The position numbers and the translations under genes are program-made. The notes beneath the pieces were generated by a model. It was given only the letters and a program-made list of their open reading frames with translations. It did no database searches and was not told the DNA's origin. A stretch of DNA of 41,602 bases from a virus. Of the stretch, positions 1 to 11,800 are shown piece after piece (position 1 is the stretch's first letter; every line of letters begins with the position of its first letter). The stretch spans positions 1-41,602 of IMG/VR virus record IMGVR_UViG_3300020159_003031; one strand, written 5' to 3'.

Positions 1-339
1 ACTCTTGATTGGTCATGGGAGTCAAAATCTACTTTGAATACTAACTTCAGTGAGACTCCTGAGCATAAATGTGCTCATGTCTTTAAGATGGACAACGGAA
101 ACTTCTATGCATACCCTAACAATAAGATTTTATGGTACGATGATGCATGGACTAAGAACAGAATTGCCAAAAATCCAGGGTATGAAATTGATTTGACCGA
201 ATACTCAGTCGAAAATCGTCGCAAAATTGAGACTTCTGACGATTTTATGTACGAAGTAACAAATATTCGGGATAGCAACCCCGTAAAAAGTTCTGATTTT
301 AACGAATCAGGAGCACAAAATGGATCAAAAACTACTTAG
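1..339 (+). CDS. 3' end of an unrecognised protein (partial)
   Basis: The reading frame is open from the first base and ends at TAG 337-339. The gene therefore starts outside the window, and the in-frame TTG at 34 is not evidence for a start. The 112 visible residues are soluble, charged and rich in aromatic residues (KMDNGNFYAYPNNKILWYDD). I see no membrane segment or catalytic motif. Its position just before gp25 suggests a baseplate or tail-associated role, and I believe similar short conserved proteins occur beside gp25 in marine T4-like phages, but I cannot name a family. The coding sequence overlaps the next small gene by 20 bases, which suggests translational coupling. Coding status is well supported by the open frame and composition; function is unknown. 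Confidence 0.6.
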   Translation, partial: TLDWSWESKSTLNTNFSETPEHKCAHVFKMDNGNFYAYPNNKILWYDDAWTKNRIAKNPGYEIDLTEYSVENRRKIETSDDFMYEVTNIRDSNPVKSSDFNESGAQNGSKTT

Positions 340-481
340 AGAAATCGCAAACGATGATTTGAACCCCAAAAAACATGATTTTCATCACCAAAACGAAATT
401 CATTCAAAAATTCGCAATGATGAAGATTATGATGATTGGGAATATGGAACAGAACCACTTTATGAATCAAAAAATCCCTAA
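320..481 (+). CDS. Small acidic hypothetical protein, 53 aa
   Basis: This short gene starts at ATG 320, behind a good Shine-Dalgarno AGGAG at 309-313 (spacing 6), and ends at TAA 479-481. It overlaps the preceding gene by 20 bases in another frame. The product begins MDQKLLREIANDDLNPKKHD and has an acidic, aromatic middle (NDEDYDDWEYG). It has no cysteines, no signal peptide and no membrane segment. Its stop codon is part of the AATAAATA late-promoter motif that serves gp25. I do not recognise the family. The ribosome site, the tight overlap and the promoter placed exactly at its end argue that it is real. A minor tail or assembly factor is possible but is only a guess from context. Confidence 0.6.
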   Translation: MDQKLLREIANDDLNPKKHDFHHQNEIHSKIRNDEDYDDWEYGTEPLYESKNP

Positions 482-487
482 TAAATA
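480..487 (+). promoter_or_regulatory. Candidate T4-type late promoter for gp25
   Basis: AATAAATA fits the NATAAATA late-promoter -10 element used by T4-like phages. It lies 20 bases before the gp25 ATG and contains the stop codon of the 53-residue gene. No -35 element is expected, because gp55/gp33-directed late promoters lack one. Confidence 0.55.
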
Positions 488-507
488 AGATAGAATTAGC
501 ATAATCA

Positions 508-909
508 ATGCCTTTACAGAGGGTAAGTCAGGGATTTAAAGATATTAGTATGTCATTTCAGAGTAATCCTCTGACTAGTGACCTGATTGCCCTTAAAAAT
601 GAAAACGCAATTGCTCGTTCAATTCGTAATATTGTGTTTACTTTGCCAGGTGAAAAGTTTTTTAACGAAAACTTTGGTTCTAGAATCAGTCGTTCTCTCT
701 TTGAAAATTTAGATAGTTCTTCGGCTCTTGTTATACAGGAGGAAATTGAAAACTCAATTCGTAATTATGAACCAAGAGTTTCGTTAGTGGATGTTCAAGT
801 AGATCCAGACTTTGATAATAATTCTTTTGATGTAGTTATAGTTTATAGAATTGTTGGTATAGATGTTCCAGCGCAACAATTACAGTTCGTTCTGCAACCT
901 ACTAGGTAA
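508..909 (+). CDS. gp25: Baseplate wedge subunit gp25
   Basis: This is a homologue of T4 gp25, a small wedge protein of the gpW/gp25 family that binds gp6 at the edge of the baseplate and helps nucleate sheath polymerisation. The length (133 aa) matches T4 gp25 (132 aa). Family features are visible: an N-terminal segment, then the ALKNENAIARSIRNIVFTLP region (about residues 27-46), the PGEKFFNENFGSRISRSLFE core that carries the conserved PG..F...FGS pattern (46-65), and a C-terminal beta strand with VDVQVDPDFDNNSFDVVIVY (93-112). The stop codon TAA 907-909 abuts the ATG of gp6 with no gap, so the two are co-transcribed and probably coupled in translation. No clear Shine-Dalgarno precedes the ATG. 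Assignment is by sequence and by gene order. Confidence 0.93.
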   Translation: MPLQRVSQGFKDISMSFQSNPLTSDLIALKNENAIARSIRNIVFTLPGEKFFNENFGSRISRSLFENLDSSSALVIQEEIENSIRNYEPRVSLVDVQVDPDFDNNSFDVVIVYRIVGIDVPAQQLQFVLQPTR

Positions 910-2838
910 ATGCCGTTAGTAAATTTTTCAAATCTGGATTTTGATCAGATTAAATCCAGTCTTAGAGATTATCTAAGATCAAATTCAAATTTTACCGATT
1001 ATGATTTTGAAGGATCAAATCTTTCAACAATTCTTGATGTCTTGGCATATAATACCTACATCACTTCATATAATGCAAATATGGTTGCGAATGAAGTGTT
1101 TATTGATAGTGCAACACTTAGAGAAAATATTGTTGCACTTGCTAGAAATATTGGATATATCCCAAGGTCAAGAAAAGCAGCAACAGCAACAGTAAGTTTC
1201 TTTGTTGATACCTCAAACATCACCCCAGTTCCATCATCTCTAACTTTAAAGAGAGGACCAATAGCAGCGACATCAGGTTCCTTTGGAAATCAATCTTTTA
1301 TATTCTCAATATTAGATGATATTACTGTACCAGTAGTAGATAATATTGCATTATTTAATGATATTAAAATTTATGAGGGTGTTTTATTAAGCAGCAACTT
1401 CACATTCAATTCAAATAATCCAAATCAAAGGTTTATTCTTCCAAACTCTGGTATAGATACGGATTTAATATCTGTTCGCGTCAAAAATACTATAACTGCA
1501 ACAGCATCAACAAAGTATATAATTCAGGATAGTGTTTTTGGTGTGGACCAGAATTCTAGAGTATATTACCTACAAGAAATTGAAGATGAAAGATATGAAT
1601 TAATATTTGGTGACGGTGTTTTATTTGGAAAAAAGTTAGAAAATAATAATTACATCGAAACAAATTATATTGTTTCAAATGGAGATAGTGGGAATGGAAT
1701 AAGTCAGTTTAGTTTTTCTGGAAGAATTACATATACAAAAAATTCTATAGAATATACAGTTACTTCTGGAATATCTCTTCTAACAACTGGCGTCATCTCT
1801 CAAGGTGGAGAAAATATTGAGTCTGTTGAGTCAATCAAGAAATATGCCCCAAGAATTTATGCTTCTCAAAATAGAGCATTATCTGCAAATGACTATGAAG
1901 CACTAATTCCAGCAAAAATATATCCAGAAACTGAGTCTATTTCCGTTTTTGGTGGAGAAGAGTTAGTACCCCCACAATATGGAAAGGTTTTTATCAGCAT
2001 TAAGCCAAGAAATGGAGACTTTTTACCAAGTCTAATCAAAGAGAATATAAAAAGAGATCTAAAAAGGTATGCAGTTGCTGGAATTGTTCCTGAAATTTTA
2101 GATCTTAAATACCTTTACATAGAAGTAGATTCGAAAGTTTATTATAATACAAATCTTACTCCAAGTTCAGCATATGTTTCCACTTTGATTCAAGCAAATG
2201 CGAATAAGTATGCAGAATCAACGGAATTAAATAGATATGGAGCAAGATTTAAGTATAGTAAGTTTTTAAAAATAATTGACGATACTCACGAGTCAGTAAC
2301 TTCAAACATTACGCAACTCCAAATTAGGAGAGATTTAAGAGTTACTTTAAATGCCTTTGCAGAATATCAAATTGGATTTGGCAATGCTTTCCATATTAAG
2401 AGTATGGATGGATATAATATCAAGTCTTCCTCCTTCAGAGTAACTGATTTTCAGGAATCAGTATACTTATCGGATATTCCGGATACAAATAGAACGACGG
2501 GATCCATTTTCCTATTTACCGTCCCAAATCCAAATTCAACTAGCGCAACAATTGTTAAGAGAAATGTTGGAAAAATTGATTATGAAAAAGGTATTATAAC
2601 ACTAAATCCTATCAATGTTCTATCTGGAAAAATAAAAGATGGACAATCAATTATAGAAATATCCGCAATACCAAAATCAAATGATGCAATTGGATTGCAA
2701 GATTTGTATATTCAACTAGATATTAATAAGAGTGTTTTTGAAATGATTCCCGACGAAATATCTTCGGGTCTCGATCCTTCAGCATCTAACTATATTGTAT
2801 CTTCAAGCTACAGCAACGGGAACCTAGTAAGATTGTAA
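910..2838 (+). CDS. gp6: Baseplate wedge subunit gp6
   Basis: The 642-aa product is close in length to T4 gp6 (660 aa). gp6 is the wedge protein that dimerises into the inner ring of the baseplate; it has a core shared with the phage P2/Mu protein J family. The start MPLVNFSNLDFDQIKSSLRD and the following GSNLSTILDVLAYNTYITSY with NANMVANEVFIDSATLRENI (about residues 36-75) are typical of this family: a helical N-terminus, then a conserved YN..M..NE.F.DSA.LRE motif. A later YGKVFISIKPRNGDFLP block (about 356-372) belongs to the J-like core. The gene starts directly on the gp25 stop and is followed after four bases by the gp7-type gene, so the wedge genes form one operon. I see no truncation or frameshift. 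Confidence 0.93.
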   Translation: MPLVNFSNLDFDQIKSSLRDYLRSNSNFTDYDFEGSNLSTILDVLAYNTYITSYNANMVANEVFIDSATLRENIVALARNIGYIPRSRKAATATVSFFVDTSNITPVPSSLTLKRGPIAATSGSFGNQSFIFSILDDITVPVVDNIALFNDIKIYEGVLLSSNFTFNSNNPNQRFILPNSGIDTDLISVRVKNTITATASTKYIIQDSVFGVDQNSRVYYLQEIEDERYELIFGDGVLFGKKLENNNYIETNYIVSNGDSGNGISQFSFSGRITYTKNSIEYTVTSGISLLTTGVISQGGENIESVESIKKYAPRIYASQNRALSANDYEALIPAKIYPETESISVFGGEELVPPQYGKVFISIKPRNGDFLPSLIKENIKRDLKRYAVAGIVPEILDLKYLYIEVDSKVYYNTNLTPSSAYVSTLIQANANKYAESTELNRYGARFKYSKFLKIIDDTHESVTSNITQLQIRRDLRVTLNAFAEYQIGFGNAFHIKSMDGYNIKSSSFRVTDFQESVYLSDIPDTNRTTGSIFLFTVPNPNSTSATIVKRNVGKIDYEKGIITLNPINVLSGKIKDGQSIIEISAIPKSNDAIGLQDLYIQLDINKSVFEMIPDEISSGLDPSASNYIVSSSYSNGNLVRL

Positions 2839-2842
2839 TAAA

Positions 2843-5800
2843 ATGTCAGAAAAAAGAATTCAGTTTAATAACGTTATCCAAAATCAACTTCCTAGCTATG
2901 TTAGGGAGGAATTTCCATTAGTTGCTGAGTTTTTAAAACAGTATTATATTTCTCAGGAATTTCAGGGATCTGCGACAGACCTGATTCAAAATGTTGACCA
3001 ATATTTAAAATTAGACAATATAAAGTCTAATATTGAGTCAACTACTCTCACTGAGGATATTTCTTTTTCTGATGAAACGATATTAGTATCAAATACAATT
3101 GGATTCCCAGATTCATATGGACTGCTACAGATAAATGATGAGGTTATCACATATACAAACAAAACTTCAACTACTTTTACTGGTTGTATAAGAGGATTTA
3201 GTGGTGTTACATCATATGATAATCAAAATAAACCAGATGAATTAGTCTTTAATTCTACAGAATCCTCAGATCACGCTAAAAATGCAGAGGTAGTAAATTT
3301 AAGTTCTCTTTTCTTGAAGGAATTTTTCGATAAAATTAAGTATCAATTGACTCCTGGATTTGAAAATAGAGAGTTTTATAGTGGACTAGATAAGTATCTT
3401 TTCCTCAAACAATCAAAAGATTTTTATTCAACCAGAGGAACTGATCTATCATTTAAAATTTTATTCAAAGTTTTATACGGCGAAGATGTTAAGATTATCA
3501 AACCACAAGATTATCTTATAAAATCATCAGATTCTCTATACGAAATAACTAATAATTTGGTTGTCGAAAGTATTACGGGAAATCCCTATGATTTGGAAAG
3601 ATCTACTTTGAGACAAGACTCATACGGAAATATTCCTAATGGGTATGCTTCAATATCTAGAGTTGAAAAGATTTTTGCAAAGACAGATAAAACATATTAT
3701 AAACTAAGTTTTGATGCTGGTTATAATAAAGATATCAATGTTGAAGGATCTCTCTATGGTAATTTTTCAATTCATCCTAAAACAAAAATTATTGGAGAAT
3801 TTTTCGCAAATACAAATACTTTAGATGTAGATTCTACTGTAGGATTTCCACTTCAAGGAGAATTGTCAGTACTCTATAGTGATGGAACTGAAGGCATAAT
3901 TTCATATAGTTCTAAGAGCTTAAATCAATTTTTTGGTTGCCAAAATGTTTCAAAACCAATTTTAGATGGTACGGATATTTGGTTGAATGTTTATGCATAT
4001 GGATTATCAAACAAAAATACGAATGAAATTATTAAGGTAAGAGTTACATCTGTCTTAAAAAATGTAGATATTACTGATGACAGCTATTATTATAGCAATA
4101 AAGATACAGCTATAATTAAAACTCTTGGCATAAATCCGCAGGATGAAGTCATTTCAAATAATTGGGTCTTCAATATTTCTTCTGGTGTTGATATATTATC
4201 AGCATCATTAATTGATAATGCTTCTAACACATATAAATTAGTGACAAAGACCTCTCACAATCTCAAGATTGGAGATAATATAAAAATTTTATCCCGTGAT
4301 GGGACTTTTAAAATATCTGCTGTTGGTAATGTTCAATCCGATGATACAATTGAAATAAGCGGTCAAGGAAATTTAGATTTAAACTTAGTATACTCAATTC
4401 AAAGAAATTTACTTAAAGTTAATTCGGATAAATATTCACATTTAGTAAACGAAATTGCGAATATTCAAAATGTATACAAGGACAAAAATAATAAGACCAT
4501 TATAGCATCACCATCACTACCTTCATACAATAATCAACCACTAAATGCTTTTAATAGAACTATAGTTTTCTCCGGAACCTTTATTGGAGATACTTTCACT
4601 ATAACCTCAAATCAAGATCATGGTTTTTACACTGGAGACTCTGTTTACTATACTTCAGGGCAAGGATCTTTATTTGAAGAAGGATTATATTTTATAAAAA
4701 GAGTCAATTCGAGTAGTATAAAAGTTGCCAAAAGTAGATTAAACATCCATAGATCTGCTTTTATAAATCTTGAAGAAGAAATTACTGTCACTAATAGTAA
4801 ATTTGAAGATTCAGATTTTCATGCAAGACAATTAGAATCGCAAAAACTTTTACGAGAAATTAATACTCCAATAAATGATGGAGGAGAATACCCTACTTTA
4901 TCAGGTACTGTGGGAATTTTAATAAATGGGGTTGAGGTATTAAACTATAAATCAAAAGATAAAATCTATTATGGTTCCATCGAAAGTATTGACGTAGTAA
5001 ATACTGGTTCTGGTTATGATATAATCAACCCACCCAACGTAACAATTTCAGATTCAGTTGGATCCGAAGCAGCTGCTTATTGTTCAGTTAAAGGAACACT
5101 ACAAGAAATTAGAGTTATTGATCCCGGATTTGATTATCTAGAAGTACCAAAAATTAATATTACTGGAGGAAACGGGGTAGGGGCAAAGGCAAGTGCCTCA
5201 ATGAAATTGATTGATTATCAAGTTTCATTTAATACAGAATCAGAATCCGCATTTATCGATACTACAAATAGTACTATTGGATTTTCAACTTTCCATAAAT
5301 TTAGAAATACTGAAAAAGTAATATACAGAACTAATGCGCAAAAGGCAGTTGGTGGAATTACAACTAATTCTACTTATTATGTTTCTGTTCAAGATGCATA
5401 TACTGTCAAATTACATAGAACTTTTGACGATTCTTTGATTGGGATAAACACAATTTCTCTTACATCTTTTGGTATAGGAAATCATAACTTAGAATCTTAT
5501 GATAAAAAGTCAGTAATATCATCGATCAATATTGAAGATAATGGATCGAATTATGAAAATAAAAAAAGAAGTACAAGTTCCTCCGGAGTTAGTACTTCTT
5601 TGGGATGTATTAACATAAAAAACCATGATTATAAATCCGGCGAAATTGTTAGATATACAACAAATGGATCTTCAATTGGTGGATTGGTAAATGATACAAA
5701 TTATTATGTGACAAAAGTTGATGAAAATAATTTCAAACTCTCTGTAGTTGGAGTTGGAATAGATAATCAGGACTTTTATTATAAAACAAATCAATATATT

Positions 5801-8800
5801 GATTTAACTTCCATTGGGGTTGGCACACATATCTTCAATTATCCACAAATATCTGTTGAAGTTGTTGGTAACACTGGAGTATCTTCGGCATTTAAAGCGC
5901 AAGTACAACCTATTTTTAGGGGAGAAGTTACTTCAGTTCATTTGGAAAATAGTGGGGTTGGTTACGGATCTTCGGAAATAATTAATTTTAGCAGAGATCC
6001 AAATATAACACTTAATAGTGGTTCAGAATCTCAATTGATTCCCGTAATTAACGCAGGGAAAATTGTTGAAATTTTGATTAATAACCCAGGTAAAGATTAT
6101 AATTCTCCACCAAACCTGAGTATTTTGACAAATGGTAATGGAGTTGGTGCTGTTCTAACTCCAATTTTAGAAAATGGGCAAATTAAATCGGTTAGGATCA
6201 TTGAGGGTGGTGTAGGATATGATCAAAATAATACTTCTATTGTTGTTTCCTCTTCAGGTGTTGATGCAGAACTAAAACCTCAACTAAAATCTTGGACAAT
6301 AAATCTTTTTGCAAGATATATTGGCAAAATTAGTGATGATGATGGATTTGTTTTTTACAATCCAAATTCAAAATATGGACTAGAATATACGCATTTATAT
6401 GCACCAAGAAAACTAAGAGAGAGTTTATATGCAAAAGACTCCGGTGGAAAAATTCTTTATGGCAAAAATGATCTTGTAAAATTAAACAATGTAGAAGTTT
6501 CTTCAACAAATCATTCACCAATAATTGGATGGGCGTATGATGGAAACCCAATATATGGTCCATATGGATTTGCAAATAAAAATGGGGGAAATATAACCGG
6601 AATGAAATCTGGATATGTTCTCAATTTGTCTTCAGATAGGCCACCTTTCCCCTCTGGATTTTTTATTGAAGATTATGAATATAAAAATATTAATGATGAT
6701 ACTGTATTAGATGAGTGCAATGGGAGATTTTGCATAACTCCAGATTTTCCTAATGGCACGTATGCCTATTTTGCAACTATCGATACTGCACCTTCAAGTT
6801 CATTTGGTGGTTACAGATCGCCAGTTTTCCCTTATATTATAGGCAATAAATTCAAATCCTCTCCAAATGAGTTTAACTTCAACCGATTATCAAATCAAGA
6901 CGATATTGACTTAAACGAAACAAAGTGGGTTAGAAATACAACACCATATAATTTACTCAAGAATTCCACATTTTATTCATATTTACCATTACCCAATATT
7001 TTAGATCAAACTGTAGATGTTAAATATGCTTCTCTCGGTTCAATTGAAAATATTGGTATTGTAACTGGAGGATTTGATTATAAGGTAAATGACAAAGTAG
7101 TTTTTGACGAAGAAGGCACTGGTGGGTTTGGGTTTGCTGCAAAAGTTTCTAGAATTGGGGGGAAATCCGTAAATTCAATCAGTGTTGCAAGCACTACTAT
7201 TAATAATGTGGAGATTTACCCTCTTGAGGGTAGCAAGAACTCATTTATTATTCAATCCAATTTACCACATAATTTCCTAAACAAAGATATTATTTCTATT
7301 TCTGGAATTAATACGACATCATCTTTGATTGGTGGTTCATATACAATAGGAATTGCACAAAATACTATATCGATTTCTAATCCGTCTGGCATTTCATCGG
7401 TAACAATAACTGGTATTGTTACTTATATTTCTGTTTCTGGAAATATTTCCAACGTCAGAGAGAATGATGTTTTTAACATCGGATCAGAAACTATTAAAGT
7501 ATTAAACGTAGATAATAACTCATCTCGAATTAGAATCTTAAGATCTATTAACGGAACCGTTGGATCGACACATACACATACTGATGTTTTATACGAATCT
7601 CCCAGAAGATTTCTCATTAATGTTGGAAATACAACTTCTTACGGATATAAAGTAAATAAAGAGATTTATTTTGATCCCAAAGAGTCTCTTGGTATAGGAA
7701 CAATTTCTGGAGTTGGTATTGGGTCAACACTTTCATTCTCAAATCCAGGAGTTGGGATAACTGAAATTTTTATCCCGACAAGATCAATTTACATTCCAAA
7801 TCATAACTTACAGACTGGAGATTCTTTAGTATATTCAACAAACTCCGGATCTCCAGTTTCAATATCGACGAATGGTACAAATTCAATATCTCTTTTAGAC
7901 CAATCTGTAGTTTATGTTGCAAAAATTACTAATGATTTGATTGGAATATCAACCGTAAAAGTTGGTCTTGGGGCAACTGGAACTTTTGTTGGGATTGCAA
8001 CATCAACGAGTTCAATGGGTACTTTATATTTTACCGGAATTGGAACTGGGTCATATCATAGCTTCAAAACAAATTATCCAAAATTAACCGGCAAAGTATC
8101 TAAAAATGTTGTCACAGTTTCTACTGCACAAACACATGGACTGACCAATAATGACGATATTTTTGTGAATGTAAATCCCGGATTCTCTACTTCATTTATA
8201 GTTAAGTATGATGATTATAATAGAAAGATATTGATAAATCCAATATCTTTTACTTCTGGAGATATTAATATTATTTCTAATTCCATATCTATACCAAATC
8301 ATAATTTCCAAAATGGTCAAAAAGTTGTTTATACTTCAACATCCCCTTCTGGCGGATTAATCAATAATGCAATTTATTATATTGTAGTTTTTGACGCAAA
8401 TACAGTAAATCTGTCAAATTCTTATTATGGTGCAGTTGAATTAAATCCAGAAATAATTAATATAACTTCATCATCTAGTGGAACATTATCTCCAGTAAAT
8501 CCGCCAATTAAAGTCTATAAGGATTCTTTACTAACATTTGATTTATCAGATTCTTCTTTATCCTATCTAAATGGTTCAGTTCCATATTCTGCATTTGAAT
8601 TTAATTTTTATGTTGATTCAAATTATACGCAAATTTTTAATAAATCCGTATCAAGTAATACTTTTGAAGTTATCAAATTTGGTAGGGTTGGCATTGATAC
8701 TGGATCTAAGGTTACCCTATCAGTTACTGACAATTTGCCACAAAAATTATATTATGCTCTAGATCCAGTTTATAACAGTACTCTACCATCTGTTAAAGAA

Positions 8801-11800
8801 GAAGTAAATATAGATTCTTCTGTTCTTTCTAATAATGAATTGCAGGTTTCCTTTAGTGGGTACAACGGAAAGCATAGAGTAGCTTCTATATCTTCAACTT
8901 CATTCACATATAATATTGATAGTCTCCCGGAGTCAACATCTTATAATTCTTCTTCAAGATTATCCTACGAAACTACTTCACTATCTGCATACGGGTCGGT
9001 TTCTAAAGTTGATATAACGTCGAGAGGACAAAATTATACGTCTATTCCAAAGTTTTCTGAAATAATATCCACTCAAGGAACGGGATCTATTTTAGATGCA
9101 TCTAGTAAATCAATAGGAAAAATATCAAAAACGAAGATTAATAATATTGGATTTGATTTTTCTTGTGATTTTACTGTAAGGCCCAATTTAATTTTTCCAC
9201 AAATTTTAAAAATCGAACCTCTAAATTCTATTGATTATATTGGAATAACTTCTACGGGAAGGGGATACACTACTGCACCTAAACTTGTTATTTTGGACGG
9301 AAAAACTAACCAAGTTTTACCCGAAGTGGATATTTATTACTCTTTAGGAGATAACTATGCCACAATTTTAAATAATACGTATAGACTGAATGATATTTCT
9401 CCAATTATTATTCCAACTCAAAATTCCAATGGAATTGGAATTGGATCTATTTCATACAATCCAGCAAACAAAGATGTAACAGTAACATTATCTGTAGGTT
9501 TTAGTAGCTCAACTTCTTTCCCACTTGCAGTAAATGATAAGATCCTAATTGAAAATATTAGTGTAGGGATAAATTCCACTGCAAAAGGATTTAACTCAGA
9601 AAATTATAATTATCAACTCTTTACAATTACTAATGTTGATTCAAATATTGGGGGAATTGGAACAGTAACTTACAATTTAAGTGAGCATTTAATCTCCGAA
9701 GAAGTTCCAGGAAGATATGATTCGGTAAATTCTTCCGGAAGAATAATACCAGAAAAATATTTCCCCAAATTCAACACACAATTAAAACCAAATAATTTCT
9801 TTGAAAATGAATTAGTTAGATATCCCAATCAATCATCTCCTTTAGGATTTGTCGAAAGTTGGAACGAAAAAACAAAATATGTGAAAATTTCTTCAAGAGA
9901 AATTCTCAAAGAAGAAAATATTCTCGAAGGAGTATCATCAAAGACTCAGGGAAAAATTTCATCTATTATCAAAACTGAAGGATTTATTGATGTTGGATCG
10001 TATTCCAAGACAGAAAATGGGTGGATAACAGAAACAGGCATTTTAAATAATGAATTGCAAAAAATTCAGGATAATCTATATTATCAAAATTTCTCATATT
10101 CACTTAAATCAAAAGTTCCATATGATACTTGGGAAAATGCAGTTGGATCTTTGAATCATACATCTGGATTCAAAAAATTTAGTGATTATCAATTAGAATC
10201 TTTTGGATATTCTGGAATTAGTACTAACGTTACATCTAGTATTGACGTTACAACTGATATTGATGGATTTGCAAACCTCAACTGCGTATATGATTTTGAT
10301 CTTGTTAGAGAAAATGCATTAACTATTGATTCCAAAACCATTTCTGATGAAATAACTTTTTCTAGTAGAATATTAACAGATTATTTTGAATCAGTAGGAA
10401 ATAGAGTTTTATCAATTGATGATATAAGTGGGGAATTCAATAGCAATCCAAGATCATCGAAATTTTCTATCGCCCATAAATTTTTATTAACAGATGCTCG
10501 AGCTCAAAAGTATATTACTTATGTAAAAGATAGGAGATATATTTCGCAAAGACAATTGATGCTTTTTACATTATTGCATGACAATAACACTGGATATTTA
10601 AACCAATATGGTAGAGTAGAGTCAGTTTATGATCTTGGATCTTTTGATTTTATTGTTGACGGTCCCGAGGGTTTAATACTCTTCTATCCAACAAAATATA
10701 AGGTAAATGATTATGATGTGACCACATTATCATATAATTTAAAAGACAATTTCTCTGGAGTAGGAAATACTATTTTAGGGAATATCGTAAGTTTAAATAC
10801 AAATACCGCATATGTTTCATCAGGATCAACGTCAATTATTGAAATAGATTCTGTATATACTTCATCCAAAGTATTAATAGAAATTTCTGGAGATAATGGA
10901 CAATATCAATTTAATGAATTAAATTTGGTTCATGATGGAACAAATATTGAAATGCTTGATTATGGTCAATTGACTAGCCACTCTACAGATATATTCTCAA
11001 GTTCTGGACTTGGCACTTACTATCCTTATTTTTCAGGATCAAATTTAAAAATTGATTTTATTCCTAATGTTGGGATAGCAGCTTCCGTAAGTACAGTTCA
11101 AATTGCAATTGCAAATACCTCAATATCTGGAGTAGGTACTTTTGATATTAAATATGCCAGATTTGAGGCAGTCACCACCTCCATTGCTTCCACCACGTCA
11201 CCATCTGCAAATATAATTGCAGAATATCCAGATACCTATGATGCGGGATATTATATTATCCAAATTTCTGATACTACAAACAATAGACACCAATTATCTG
11301 AAGTGGTTCTTATTGACGATGAGTATGATGTTTATATTACTGAATTTGGAAATATTGAGACGCATTCTAGTCTAGGAACGGTTGATGCAATAAAAACTGC
11401 AAATTCAACCAGATTAACATTTACTCCTCTCCCAAATATTGATGTTCATGTAAAAGTATTCTTTAATTCTATCACAAACTTTGATGAGAATAATACGTCA
11501 GTTCAATATAATAATAATACCGCAACGACCGATTATAGTGTTTACTACGGCACAGAAAGAGACGTTAAGTTGTCCTTTGATCTTAAGCACCAAGGCAACC
11601 CAATTTTCCAAAAATATTTCGATGGAAGTAATCCTTCAATAGTAAGTGTAGCATCAAGCGTCATTACAATTAAGAATCACTTCTTTGTGACTGGGGAAAA
11701 TGTCACATATTCTGCAGGAATACCAACCGCAACGGCATCTCCTATCGGTATTGCTTTAACATATTTTGGTGTTGGTATTGGAACAACTGACAAACTTCCA

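Noticed and set aside
34-36. TTG as start of the first gene
   Set aside because: The frame is open to base 1 and no ribosome site precedes the TTG, so the gene most likely begins upstream of the window.
1001-1195. A + strand open frame inside gp6 ending in a glutamine run
   Set aside because: It lies in another frame of a well-supported gene; the Gln run is the shifted reading of GCAGCAACAGCAACA, which codes Ala/Thr in gp6.
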